From: Bog-473 sp963779735
GTDB lineage: Bacteria > Actinomycetota > Acidimicrobiia > Acidimicrobiales > RAAP-2
Assembly (NCBI GenBank): GCA_963779735.1
Contig: CAVZZJ010000007.1
Span: 558,001-622,000, forward strand
Direction: 5' to 3'
DNA: 64,000 nt
Shown here: piece after piece, positions 18,058 through 25,584 of the stretch
Layout of the letters: each line of letters begins with the position of its first letter
Numbering within the stretch: position 1 is the stretch's first letter
Notes under the pieces: generated by a model
Told to the model about the DNA's origin: nothing
What the model saw: the letters and a program-made list of their open reading frames with translations, nothing else
Database searches by the model: none
Made by a program: the position numbers and the translations under genes

Positions 18058-18602
18058 CACCGTCCCGCCCCGCGGGCGCCGCCGGCGGCCCGGTCGACGA
18101 TCAGGGCCACCGCGTCGTCGGGGCTGAGGCCGTCCACGTCGAGGGTGTCGTCCGCCACCTCGGCGTAGAAGGGACGCCGGGCGGCGTCCAGCTCGACCAG
18201 CGCAGCGGCCGGATCGTCGCCGAGGAGGGGGCGCCCCGCACCATCGCCGACGCGGGCGGCCAGGGTCACGGGTCGGGCCCGCAGCCAGACGACGCGTCCA
18301 CTGGAGCGCAAGAGGGCGCGGTTCTCCGGGCTCAGCACGGCGCCGCCGGCGACGGACACGACGGCCGGGCGGGCGCTGGTGCACGCCCGTCGCAACGAGG
18401 CGGCCTCGGCATCCCGGAACGCCCGCTCGCCCTGCCGGGCGAACAGCTCGGGCACCGTGAGCCCCGTCCTGGCCTCCACGTCGGCGTCGGAGTCGACGTA
18501 GTCCCACCCGAGCCTCTCGGCCAGCAGCCGGCCCACCGTGGTCTTCCCTGCGCCCATCATGCCTACGAGCAGGATTCGATCCGGCGCCGATGCTCCCGTC
18601 AT
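18057..18602 (-). CDS. aroK: Shikimate kinase
   Basis: About 181 residues; phosphorylates shikimate. Walker A GMMGAGKTTVGRLLAERLG is at residues 13-31, the shikimate-binding DSDADVEARTG follows, and SVAGGAVLSPENR holds the Walker-B-like GG motif. ATG 18602 (or GTG 18605) lies inside TGATGA, which would also supply the natural aroC stop in another frame. It is flanked by aroC and aroB as in most actinobacteria. Confidence 0.94.
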   Translation of the reverse strand: MTGASAPDRILLVGMMGAGKTTVGRLLAERLGWDYVDSDADVEARTGLTVPELFARQGERAFRDAEAASLRRACTSARPAVVSVAGGAVLSPENRALLRSSGRVVWLRARPVTLAARVGDGAGRPLLGDDPAAALVELDAARRPFYAEVADDTLDVDGLSPDDAVALIVDRAAGGARGAGR

Positions 18603-19833
18603 CACGGCGTGGAGGGGGCGGTGCCCGACGAGGTCGAGAGGCCGACGAGGTCGACGAGGCCGACGAGGCCGACGGGGTGCTGCCCAGGGAGTCGACGAAC
18701 CCATCGCGGTTACGGACCAGCTCGGTCAACGAGTCGCCGCCGAACTTGCGCAAGGCCTCCGCGGCCAGCACGAGCGCCATCATCGTCTCGGCCACCACGC
18801 CCATGGCGGGCACCGCCGTCACGTCGGTGCGCTCCCGAAAGCTCACGGTGGACTCCTTGGTGACCACGTCGACCGTCTCGAGGACCGGGCGGTTGAGGGT
18901 GGCCAGCGGCTTCATCGCCACGCGCGCCACCATCAGGGCTCCGTTGGAGATCCCGCCCTCTATGCCTCCCGCCCGGTCGGTGGGACGCACGTACCCCACA
19001 TCCGGGTCGTAGGTGATGGCGTCGTGCGCGTCCGAGCCGCGCCGCGCCGCGTTGTCCCACCCGTCGCCTATCTCGACGGCCTTGACGGCCTGAATGCTCA
19101 TGAGCGCCTGCGCCAGGAGGCCGTCGAGCTTGCGGTCCCAATGCACGTGGCTGCCCAGGCCCACGGGGACCCCGTAGGCGAGAACCTCGGCCACGCCGCC
19201 CAGCGAGTCGCCCACCTTGGCGGCGGCCTTGACGGCGGCGATCATCGCGCTCTCGGCCGAGGGAACGAAGCAGCGGACGGCGCTGGCATCGACGCGCTCT
19301 TGGTCCCCGGGCCCGGGCCGGGGACTCCCGGCGGGCGCGGTGGCCTCTCCGAGGCCGACGACGTGGCTCACCACGGTCACCCCGATGTGGGAGAGGAGAA
19401 GCTTGGCCAGCGCCCCCGCGGCCACCCGAGCCGCCGTCTCGCGAGCCGAAGCCCGCTCGAGGACGTCGCGCGCGTCGTCGAACCCGTACTTCAGCATGCC
19501 CGGTAGGTCGGCGTGACCGGGACGGGGCTGTGTGAGGACCGAGCTCGGACGACCCGGCTCGGCGGACATCTCCTCGGTCCACTTGGGCCACTCGGAGTTG
19601 GCGATCACGATGGCCACGGGCGAACCCAGCGTGCGCCCGTGGCGGACCCCACCCAGCAGGGTGATCTCGTCGGCCTCGAACCGCATACGCGGGCCGCGGC
19701 CGTAGCCCAGTCGCCGCCGCGCCAGTTCGCCGGCTATGTCGGCGGCCTGCACCGGAAGGCCGGCCGGGAGCCCCTCAATCGTGACCACGAGGCCGCGACC
19801 GTGCGACTCGCCCGCGGTGAGATAGCGCAACAC
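18602..19833 (-). CDS. aroC: Chorismate synthase (3' end frameshifted)
   Basis: Makes chorismate from EPSP with reduced FMN. The core is complete: GESHGRGL at residues 8-15, ERASARETAARVAAGAL near 128, GGIEGGISNGALMVA near 290, ending near LRKFGGDSLTELVRNRD. After the Ser/Ala-rich tail no stop appears in frame; the frame stays open through aroK and joins aroB. In the third frame a TGA overlaps the aroK ATG (TGATGA), exactly the junction style of this operon, so one base is probably missing here, perhaps in a C run near 18615 or elsewhere in the GC-rich tail. With that correction the protein has about 410 residues. GTG 19833 has a TAGCGT element 7 nt upstream. Confidence 0.9.
18641..18674. repeat. 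9-bp tandem repeat in aroC 3' end
   Basis: About 3.8 copies of a 9-bp unit (GCCGACGAG / GTCGACGAG on the plus strand) encoding the Ser/Ala-rich tail of AroC. Being a multiple of 3 it does not itself shift the frame, but it marks a slippage-prone stretch just upstream of the lost aroC stop. Confidence 0.8.
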
Positions 19834-19840
19834 GGACTGG

Positions 19841-19846
19841 ACGCTA
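19841..19846 (-). promoter_or_regulatory. -10 element for leaderless aroC transcript
   Basis: TAGCGT on the minus strand followed by 7 nt and then the GTG start of aroC. The position implies transcription starting at or next to the start codon. No clear -35. Confidence 0.5.
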
Positions 19847-19854
19847 GTTGACCG

Positions 19855-20394
19855 CTACGGGCCCTCCGGGGCCGCCGGGCCCTCCGGGGCCGCCGGGCCC
19901 TCCGGGGCCGCGCCGGCCGGTGCCGATCGCCCCCCGCGCTGCGAGCGTGCCCCACCGGCCCGCTCGTCGTCGACGAGGTGGCACGGAATGGCCGCGTTCT
20001 CGTCCACGTGGTAGCTGGCGCAGACGCGGTGGTAGCCGTCGGCGATGGTCATTGGCAGGCCTCGCCCGATGTCTCCGCGCACCAACAGCACCGGGGAGAG
20101 CCGCTCGCCGCGCCGGATCTTGGCCAGGTCCGCCGCCACGTGGGCGTTGTCGACCGGGAGGAGGTCCAGCCCGGAGGACCGCAAGAGGTCCTTGGCCAGG
20201 CGCCTCTCGACCGGCGCCGACCTGAGGGCGTCCACCAGCCTCTGCGCCCCGGCCGGCTCGCAGACCAGGCTGAGGTAGGACGCAGCGGCCGGATAGTCGT
20301 GCTCCTGGGGCTCGTCGCTCCAATGCTCGGCGGGCAGCGCCTCGGGCTTCCCCGTGCCGTTCTTCTTCGACCCCGAACCGCTCTTCTTGGCCAT
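19855..20394 (-). CDS. ParB-like nuclease-fold domain protein, function unknown
   Basis: A 179-residue protein. Residues 1-20 are Lys/Gly/Ser-rich. The middle (SSGLDLLPVDNAHVAADLAK, LSPVLLVRGD, then PMTIADGYHRVCASYHVDE) resembles the ParB/sulfiredoxin-like fold, where the ADGYHR segment corresponds to the nucleotide-binding GxxR-type motif. It is not a chromosome-segregation ParB: no helix-turn-helix follows. The C-terminus is a GPAAPE repeat encoded by an 18-bp tandem repeat. Similar actinobacterial proteins are generally annotated as hypothetical. A GAAAGGGCG site precedes the ATG. Function not assigned. Confidence 0.7.
   Translation of the reverse strand: MAKKSGSGSKKNGTGKPEALPAEHWSDEPQEHDYPAAASYLSLVCEPAGAQRLVDALRSAPVERRLAKDLLRSSGLDLLPVDNAHVAADLAKIRRGERLSPVLLVRGDIGRGLPMTIADGYHRVCASYHVDENAAIPCHLVDDERAGGARSQRGGRSAPAGAAPEGPAAPEGPAAPEGP
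19859..19912. repeat. 18-bp tandem repeat, about 3 copies
   Basis: Unit GGGCCCTCCGGGGCCGCC on the plus strand, two perfect copies and a third differing in the last base. It encodes the Pro/Ala/Glu/Gly tail of the ParB-like protein, so copy number would change tail length without shifting frame. Confidence 0.9.
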
Positions 20395-20501
20395 GGAGAC
20401 GCCCTTTCAGCCGCTCGGCGCCCGAACCATCGACGTGCGCAGGAGGTCAAGGTAGTCCACCCCATTCCCTGTGCACGTGGCGCCGCGCGAGCATCGAGGA
20501 C

Positions 20502-20897
20502 GTGGACGCCGATGCAGTGATCGCTGCGCTCGAACTCGCACCGCACCCCGAGGGCGGTCACTACCGCCAGACCTGGGCCGATGCGGCCGGTTCGGCCATC
20601 TACTTCCTGCTGCGGGACGGGGAGCGGTCGGCCTGGCACCGCGTCCGGGGTCGGGTCGAGGTCTGGCACTTCTACGCCGGGGGGCCGCTCGAGCTGAGCA
20701 TCAACGATCGCCGTCCCCACGACGGGGACGCGTGGTCGACCCTGCTGGGTCCCGACCTCGCTGCCGCCCAACGGCCACAGGCCGTCGTCCCGGCCGGCGC
20801 CTGGCAGTGCGCCCGGACCCTGGGCGCATGGTCACTCGTCGGCTGCACCGTGGCGCCACCGTTCACCTTCGAGGCGTTCGACCTCGCACCGGACTGA
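20502..20897 (+). CDS. DUF985 cupin-fold protein
   Basis: A 131-residue protein of the Cupin_5/DUF985 family. The opening LELAPHPEGGHYRQTW and the internal IYFLLRDGERSAWHRVRG followed by VWHFYAGGPLEL are characteristic, as is the closing segment LVGCTVAPPFTFEAFDLA. The biochemical role of the family is poorly defined. GTG 20502 gives the usual N-terminus. It is divergent from the ParB-like gene (107 nt apart) and convergent with nfuA; a hairpin at its 3' end could terminate both. Confidence 0.85.
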   Translation: MDADAVIAALELAPHPEGGHYRQTWADAAGSAIYFLLRDGERSAWHRVRGRVEVWHFYAGGPLELSINDRRPHDGDAWSTLLGPDLAAAQRPQAVVPAGAWQCARTLGAWSLVGCTVAPPFTFEAFDLAPD

Positions 20898-20930
20898 TCG
20901 GCCGGCTGGCGGTCGATCAGCGCCGATCAG
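20894..20930. terminator. Hairpin between convergent genes
   Basis: Inverted repeat CTGATCGGC ... GCCGATCAG (perfect 9-bp arms, 19-nt loop) lies exactly between the cupin stop and the nfuA stop. It could work in both directions. There is no T run, so an intrinsic terminator is plausible but not typical. Confidence 0.5.
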
Positions 20931-20931
20931 C

Positions 20932-21618
20932 TCAGTAGTACGGGTTCTCCCCGCCGCCGTGGTCGGTGACGTCGATCACACGGGTGAGCTCGGTCACCTC
21001 TTCGAGCAGGGTGGTCTCAATTCCCTGTTTCAACGTCATCTGCGACATGGCGCAACCCTGGCAGCCACCCGAGAGGCGTAGATAGGCGATGCCCGCATCC
21101 GAATCGAGCGCCAGCAGATCGGCCCGACCGCCATGGCTGGCGATGGAGGGATTGACCAACTGCTCCAGGACGCCGATGACCCGCTGGGCCAAGGGACTCG
21201 TGACGCCCGCCGCCAGGAGTTCGGGCGGAACACCCGGTGAACGCTCCTCGAGGGTCGGCGTGTTGGGGTTGACCAGCACCAGCCCGCCCTCCCCCTCATC
21301 GGACCACTCCAGGCGGGCGCCGCGCAGGCGCTCGACGCTGCCGGCCGGCACGACCACTTGCACGTCGCCGTCGACATGCACCTCGTCCTCCTCGCCGGCG
21401 TCCGATGCGGCCTGGAAGAAGAGGTCGTAGACGAACGACCCGTCCTGGACCCCGCGCACCTCCAGCCAGAGGGCAAGGCTGACCGGCCCGGACTGTTCGT
21501 CGCGCGCTTGGCGCACGACGCGGTGGGCCTCGGGGGTCAGCGAGACGATCGGTGTCGCGCTGGTCGGCGTCGTGAGGGTCATCGTCTCTGCGGTCGAGGT
21601 TTCGGCGGTGGTGGCCAT
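20932..21618 (-). CDS. nfuA: NfuA-type iron-sulfur cluster carrier
   Basis: About 228 residues: an A-type (HesB-like) N-terminal domain (VSLTPEAHRVVRQARDEQ) lacking its cysteines, then a C-terminal Nfu domain with the cluster-binding CxxC in LSGGCQGCAMSQMTLKQGIE. This is the domain order of E. coli NfuA, which delivers Fe-S clusters to client enzymes. The open frame extends to 21690; ATG 21618 is preferred because a TAGACT -10 element lies 7 nt upstream, which would place the transcription start at the codon. The N-terminus is Thr-rich. Confidence 0.9.
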   Translation of the reverse strand: MATTAETSTAETMTLTTPTSATPIVSLTPEAHRVVRQARDEQSGPVSLALWLEVRGVQDGSFVYDLFFQAASDAGEEDEVHVDGDVQVVVPAGSVERLRGARLEWSDEGEGGLVLVNPNTPTLEERSPGVPPELLAAGVTSPLAQRVIGVLEQLVNPSIASHGGRADLLALDSDAGIAYLRLSGGCQGCAMSQMTLKQGIETTLLEEVTELTRVIDVTDHGGGENPYY

Positions 21619-21625
21619 GGTCCCG

Positions 21626-21631
21626 AGTCTA
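21626..21631 (-). promoter_or_regulatory. -10 element for leaderless nfuA transcript
   Basis: TAGACT on the minus strand, then 7 nt, then ATG of nfuA. Supports the shorter start. Confidence 0.5.
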
Positions 21632-21733
21632 CGGCCTGGGAGACCGTCACAAGACCACCCGGCCACCCGGCCGCCCGGCCACTTGGCCACGCCGGTACGC
21701 CGCCACCCAGCTGCCGTCCATAGGCAGACGTTG

Positions 21734-21739
21734 TATCGT
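21734..21739 (+). promoter_or_regulatory. -10 element for leaderless transcript of the cysteine-cluster gene
   Basis: TATCGT followed by 7 nt and then GTG 21747. Same spacing as at other unit starts in this window; -35 not evident. Confidence 0.45.
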
Positions 21740-21746
21740 CCTTGTC

Positions 21747-22526
21747 GTGCCGCGACCCCCCGACGACACCCGTGAGTGGGTCAGCTTCGAGGACGAGGAC
21801 GAGGAACGGACCTGGGTCTTCGACGTCACCTTTCTCACCAGCAACTGGAAGTGCATCTTCGGGGAGGGCTGCCAGGGCGTGCTCACGGGCCCCGCGCCCG
21901 AGCTGGTGCAGGGATGCTGCAGCTACGGCGCCCACATGATCGACAAGAAGGACGCCCGGCGCGTCGAGAAGATCGCCAGGACGCTGACCGCCGACGAATG
22001 GCAGAACCACGGCACCAGGAAGCCGGTGATCCACACCAACAAGCACGGCGAGCTCGTCACCACGCTGTCCAAGGGAGCCTGCATCTTTCTCAACCGCCCC
22101 GGGTTCGAGGCGGGCGCGGGCTGCGCGCTGCATCTCGCCGCCCTCGGTCGAGGCGTCCCTCCGCTCGAGTACAAGCCCGAAGTCTGCTGGCAGCTCCCCC
22201 TGCGCCGCGAGGACCAGGTGGAGGACGACGGCCACGTGATCTCCACCGTCCGCCAGTGGGACCGCCGTCACTGGGGAAAGGGTGGGCAGGAGTTCCACTG
22301 GTGGTGCACCGAAGACCCCGAGGCCTTCGTCGGCACCAAGCCCGTCTATGAGGAGATGAAGGCCGAGCTCACCGAGATGGTGGGCGCCGCCGTCGTCCAG
22401 CGCCTCCTGGCCTACCTACGACAGCGGGACCAGCTGCGGGAACGACGGGTTCCGCTCCCTCACCCGGCGGTCCGCAAGAACCGCTCGGCCGACGCTCAGT
22501 CGTTGAGCGGATCGTCCTCCGCGTAG
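21747..22526 (+). CDS. Cysteine-cluster protein resembling YkgJ/UPF0153-type metal-binding proteins
   Basis: A 259-residue cytoplasmic protein. Cysteines are grouped as Cx5C (CIFGEGC, residues 36-42), a CC pair near 57, then Cys in SKGACIFLNRPGF, GAGCALHLA, and PEVCWQLPLR. This spacing (C...CC...C.F......C......C..LP) resembles the YkgJ-like putative Fe/Zn-chelating cluster. No catalytic domain is seen; the C-terminus is basic and Ser-rich. Role unknown. It converges on a small CxxC protein gene with a 31-bp overlap. Confidence 0.7.
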   Translation: MPRPPDDTREWVSFEDEDEERTWVFDVTFLTSNWKCIFGEGCQGVLTGPAPELVQGCCSYGAHMIDKKDARRVEKIARTLTADEWQNHGTRKPVIHTNKHGELVTTLSKGACIFLNRPGFEAGAGCALHLAALGRGVPPLEYKPEVCWQLPLRREDQVEDDGHVISTVRQWDRRHWGKGGQEFHWWCTEDPEAFVGTKPVYEEMKAELTEMVGAAVVQRLLAYLRQRDQLRERRVPLPHPAVRKNRSADAQSLSGSSSA

Positions 22527-22702
22527 GAGGGCGCGGGCGTCGAGCCCAGGATGCGGTCGTAGGTGTCCTCCTCGGCCAGGCACCATGAAGCGTGGACGTC
22601 GTCGGGCTCGGCACCGCACTCCACGCACCTAGCGGTGGACTCCGTCGCTGATCGTTTCAAGCTTCGCGCCTCTTCAAACCGGCGGTGGCGTCCCTTTTTC
22701 AC
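22496..22702 (-). CDS. Small CxxC protein, unknown function
   Basis: A 68-residue protein beginning with a very basic segment (MKKGRHRRFEEARSLKR) followed by CVECGAEPDDVHASWC, a possible single zinc knuckle, and an acidic tail. GTG 22702 is preceded by AAGGAG at good distance, which supports genuine translation. The last 31 bases overlap the 3' end of the convergent cysteine-cluster gene. Not recognised as a named family. Confidence 0.6.
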   Translation of the reverse strand: MKKGRHRRFEEARSLKRSATESTARCVECGAEPDDVHASWCLAEEDTYDRILGSTPAPSYAEDDPLND

Positions 22703-22870
22703 GAGAACTCCTTGTCAACCTGGGACCGGACAACCGCGCCCCGCCCCTTGGTGCAGCCGGACACCGATCCCGGCCGCCGGTCCAGTGTAGTGGCTGCAGG
22801 GTTGTCCCTGTTCCTCATGCCGTACCCACGGTCTGGGAACGGTACCCACACTCGTGCACCCGGCGCCACG

Positions 22871-22918
22871 CGGGCCGAGTGCCGCCGCCCGCCGCGGGCC
22901 GAGTGCCGCCGCCCGCCG
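22871..22918. repeat. 24-bp tandem duplication in intergenic region
   Basis: Two perfect copies of a 24-bp unit beginning CGGGCCGAGTGCC, followed by a further partial GCCCGCCG. It lies in the 258-nt gap between the small CxxC gene and the next plus-strand gene; nothing else was recognised there apart from the promoter element next to the latter. Confidence 0.85.
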
Positions 22919-22947
22919 CCCGCCGCGGGCGATGCGGTGGATCCGCC

Positions 22948-22953
22948 TACGCT
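22948..22953 (+). promoter_or_regulatory. -10 element for leaderless small gene
   Basis: TACGCT, then 7 nt, then GTG 22961. Decides the start of the 75-residue gene. Confidence 0.5.
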
Positions 22954-22960
22954 TGTCGGC

Positions 22961-23188
22961 GTGTTCGATCCCGACGAGATGGTGGCCCGGTTCCGGCAGC
23001 GGGCCGAAGCGGTCCGCACCCGCGGCATGCCGCCAATCGAGGGACCCGAACGTCAGCGCTTCCGCGAACAGGCCCAGCGCGACTTCGCTGACTACGCCAT
23101 GATCGGCGACGCGGAGGCCGAACTGGTCGACGGCGTTCTCATCCTCCGCATCGACCTGCGCCCCAAGGGCGGGGAGGGCAGTTCCTAA
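22961..23188 (+). CDS. Small conserved-looking protein, unknown function
   Basis: A 75-residue protein: FDPDEMVARFRQRAEAVRTR, then EGPERQRFREQAQRDFADYA, then a short beta-like end DGVLILRIDLRPK. Charged and helical, cytoplasmic. The open frame extends upstream to 22685, but that part is low-complexity and crosses the 24-bp repeat; GTG 22961 with a TACGCT element 7 nt before it is the better start. Converges with the flavin-reductase-like gene, stops overlapping by 4 nt. No function assigned. Confidence 0.6.
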   Translation: MFDPDEMVARFRQRAEAVRTRGMPPIEGPERQRFREQAQRDFADYAMIGDAEAELVDGVLILRIDLRPKGGEGSS

Positions 23189-23787
23189 CCGCCGTAGTGC
23201 ATCCTCGTGTCCTCCATGCGGAGCACGTCGGCCGGCTCCCCCCCGACCTCGTCCACCTCGCCGATGTAGAGGGTGTGGCTGCCCAGCTCCTCGCGGCGCA
23301 CGACCGTGCACAAGACGTAGCCCGCCGAGGCGGCCAGCACGGGGAGGCGGGACGGGCCGACCTCGCGCACCTCGTGTCCGGACATGGCGGTCACCGTCCC
23401 CTCGGCGGAGCGGACCACCTCGCTTACGGGCTTGACGAACCGGCGAACCACGTCTCTGTCCCGGCGTGCGAGAAGGCACACCGTGAAGGCGCCCGACCGG
23501 TTCAGGAGGTCGGCGGTGACCGACGCGGCCTCCACCGCCACCGCCAGCAGTTTCGGAGTGAGACAGACCTGGACCACCAGATTGGCCGTCATGAGGTTGA
23601 CCGAATCCTCGAAACGGCTGCCGACGAGGTACAGGCCCGTGGGCATGGCCCAGAGAACGCGGCGGCGATGGCGGTCCTTCTCCTCGTCGGCTGCGGCGTC
23701 GGCGGCAGCGTCGGCTGCGGCGTCGGCGTCGGCTGCGGCGTCGGCTGCGGCGTCGGGCGCCGGTTCGGGCAGTTGCTCTCGGGTCAT
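23185..23787 (-). CDS. Flavin reductase-like domain protein
   Basis: A 200-residue protein. Residues 1-38 are an Ala/Asp repeat. From residue 43 it resembles the FMN-binding split-barrel flavin-reductase domain (SVNLMTANLVVQVCLTPKLL, then LLNRSGAFTVCLLARRDRD). Proteins of this type reduce or carry flavins for partner oxygenases or act as small oxidoreductases; no partner is evident here. ATG 23787 overlaps the stop of the lipoprotein gene (ATGA), so it is the third gene of a tyrS - lipoprotein - flavoprotein unit. Confidence 0.75.
   Translation of the reverse strand: MTREQLPEPAPDAAADAAADADAAADAAADAAADEEKDRHRRRVLWAMPTGLYLVGSRFEDSVNLMTANLVVQVCLTPKLLAVAVEAASVTADLLNRSGAFTVCLLARRDRDVVRRFVKPVSEVVRSAEGTVTAMSGHEVREVGPSRLPVLAASAGYVLCTVVRREELGSHTLYIGEVDEVGGEPADVLRMEDTRMHYGG
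23686..23756. repeat. 6/12-bp GTCGGC-TGCGGC microsatellite in coding sequence
   Basis: Imperfect tandem array of GTCGGCTGCGGC-like units on the plus strand, encoding the Ala/Asp N-terminal repeat of the flavin-reductase-like protein. All units are multiples of 3. Confidence 0.75.
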
Positions 23788-24278
23788 CCGAAGACGCTAA
23801 TGGGGGCGTTGTCGGTCGTGGTTGTCGTCGAGGGGAGGATGCCGTCGATCGACTGGATCCGTATCAGCACCCTTTCGTAGAGCAGGTCCGCCTGCTTCGT
23901 GGACGCTTCGGCCTTGACCAGCAGCTTGGTGTCGGTGCTCCCGGCGTCGTAGCACTCGGTGGCCGCCGTGCCCTCCAGCCCGTAGGCGGTCGACAACCAG
24001 TCCGTCACTTGCGGATCGGGCGTGGGCAGCTCGTCGTTGGCCGTGTCGGCGTCCTGCTCCATGGTGCCGCAGGCGGCGTGCATCCCGCCGCTCGAGGTCT
24101 CCTTTGGGACACGGGCGTTGTCGGCTACCAGGGTGCCGATGTCCTCGCCCAGGCCGGTGCCGCTCACCCACACCGACATCCGGTGTGCCGGGGATCCGAT
24201 CTGGTCTTCCCCGGCGCACGACGCCGCCGCGACGCCGAGCACGACGACGAGGGCCGCGGCGAGGATGCGCCCGGTCAC
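23784..24278 (-). CDS. Predicted lipoprotein, unknown function
   Basis: A 164-residue secreted protein. Residues 1-20 form a signal peptide with a lipobox (VAAASC, Cys at about 21), so it should be lipid-anchored to the outer face of the membrane. The mature part has two further Cys (HAACGT and ATECYDAG) that could pair. No domain recognised. The GTG start overlaps the tyrS stop (GTGA) and the stop overlaps the flavin-reductase-like gene. Confidence 0.75.
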   Translation of the reverse strand: MTGRILAAALVVVLGVAAASCAGEDQIGSPAHRMSVWVSGTGLGEDIGTLVADNARVPKETSSGGMHAACGTMEQDADTANDELPTPDPQVTDWLSTAYGLEGTAATECYDAGSTDTKLLVKAEASTKQADLLYERVLIRIQSIDGILPSTTTTTDNAPISVFG

Positions 24279-25546
24279 TCCGCGCCCGCGCGCAGGACGT
24301 GGACGTCACGCTGTCCCTTGCGCACCACGATGTAGCGGTCGTGCAGGAGATCGTGGGGGCCCAGCTCCCGGGCGGCATCGGTCTGGCGCAGGTTGTTGAC
24401 GTAGGCGCCGCCCTGCTCAATGATCCGGCGCGCCTCCTTGCGGGACGTGACCAGACCGCTGCGCTCCAGCGCGTCGACCAGGGGCAACCCATCGGCGACG
24501 GACCGGCGGGACACCTCGGTGGTCGGCGCGTCCTGCGTCACGGCCAGCAGCATCTCCTCGCTGAGTGCGGCGATCTCCTCGCCGAACAGCGCCTCGGAAG
24601 CCTCCACGCAACGAGCCGCTTCGGCCTCACCGTGGAGCAGGCCGACGACGGCGCGCGCCAGAGCCCGCTGGGCGGCCCGGCGTCCGGGATGCCCGGCCGT
24701 CTCGGCATCGAGCGCCTCGATCTCCTCGTGGGTCAGGAAGGTGAAGTAGCGCAGGTAGGTGCCGGCCATGGAGTCCGGGGTGTTCACGAAGAACTGGTAG
24801 AGGGCGAACGGGCTGGTGCGCTCGGCGCTCAGCCAGACGTTGCCCGTCTCCGTCTTGCCCAACTTGGAGCCGTCCTCCTTGACCACGAGGGGTGTGGTCA
24901 GGCCCCACACCACGTCGCCGCAGACCTTGCGGACGAGGTCCACGCCCATCGTGATGTTGCCCCACTGGTCGCTGCCCCCGATCTGCAGGTCACAGCCGTG
25001 GTCGAGGTGGAGGCGGAGGAAGTCGTAGGCCTGCAGCAGCATGTAGCTGAACTCGGTGTAGGAGATCCCCTGATCGGGACGGTCGAACCGGCTCTTTACC
25101 GACTCCTTGGCCACCATCTGGTTGACGGTGAAGTGCTTTCCCACGTCGCGCAGGAAGTCCAGGGTGCTGATCGTGCCCAGCCATTCGCTGTTGTCCAGGA
25201 GCAGCCCGTCGGACAGGTCCACGAACTGGGCGAGCTGGGAGCGGATCCCCTCGAGATAAGCATGGAGCACCTCCCGGGTGAGCAGGGCCCGTTCGTCCTG
25301 CTTGCCCCCCGGGTCACCGATGAGCCCCGTGCCGCCCCCGGCCAGGGCGATGGGCCGGTGACCGGCCAGTTGGAACCGGCGCAGGGTGCACAGCTGCAAC
25401 AGGTTGCCCACACCGAGACTGTCGGCGCTGGGGTCGAATCCGGCGTAGAGGGTCAGGCCCCCGGCGTCCAGGCGACGGAGGAGGGCGGGGTCGGTGACCT
25501 GGTGGATCAAGCCCCGAAAGGCGAGGTCCTCCGAGAGCGTGGGCAT
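24275..25546 (-). CDS. tyrS: Tyrosyl-tRNA synthetase with degenerate HIGH motif
   Basis: A 423-residue class I synthetase: catalytic domain to about 325, C-terminal S4 RNA-binding domain (LVTSRKEARRIIEQGGAYVN). Tyrosine-binding and Rossmann segments are normal (YAGFDPSADSL; GGGTGLIGDP; ISYTEFSYMLLQAYDF; IGGSDQWGNI) and the KMSKS-like loop is KLGKT. The HIGH motif, normally H-x-G-H/N in SLHVGH, reads SLGVGN: residue 45 is Gly, not His. This may slow activation or be compensated. ATG 25546 gives the family N-terminus; the frame to 25954 is a shadow. Confidence 0.94.
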   Translation of the reverse strand: MPTLSEDLAFRGLIHQVTDPALLRRLDAGGLTLYAGFDPSADSLGVGNLLQLCTLRRFQLAGHRPIALAGGGTGLIGDPGGKQDERALLTREVLHAYLEGIRSQLAQFVDLSDGLLLDNSEWLGTISTLDFLRDVGKHFTVNQMVAKESVKSRFDRPDQGISYTEFSYMLLQAYDFLRLHLDHGCDLQIGGSDQWGNITMGVDLVRKVCGDVVWGLTTPLVVKEDGSKLGKTETGNVWLSAERTSPFALYQFFVNTPDSMAGTYLRYFTFLTHEEIEALDAETAGHPGRRAAQRALARAVVGLLHGEAEAARCVEASEALFGEEIAALSEEMLLAVTQDAPTTEVSRRSVADGLPLVDALERSGLVTSRKEARRIIEQGGAYVNNLRQTDAARELGPHDLLHDRYIVVRKGQRDVHVLRAGAE

Positions 25547-25584
25547 GACCAAACCTTGCCATACCCCGCTAACCTGGTGACCGC

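Noticed and set aside
17017..19833. A single 938-codon frame suggesting an AroC-AroB fusion protein
   Set aside because: The middle section is Arg/Gly-rich noise antiphase to a fully conserved aroK; a lost stop in aroC explains it better.
19859..19912. Possible CRISPR or intergenic repeat array
   Set aside because: Units are directly adjacent without spacers and encode a protein tail in frame.
24275..25546. tyrS as an inactive paralogue because of the altered HIGH motif
   Set aside because: The rest of the protein, including the KMSKS-like loop and S4 domain, is intact; no second copy is visible in this window to support the idea.
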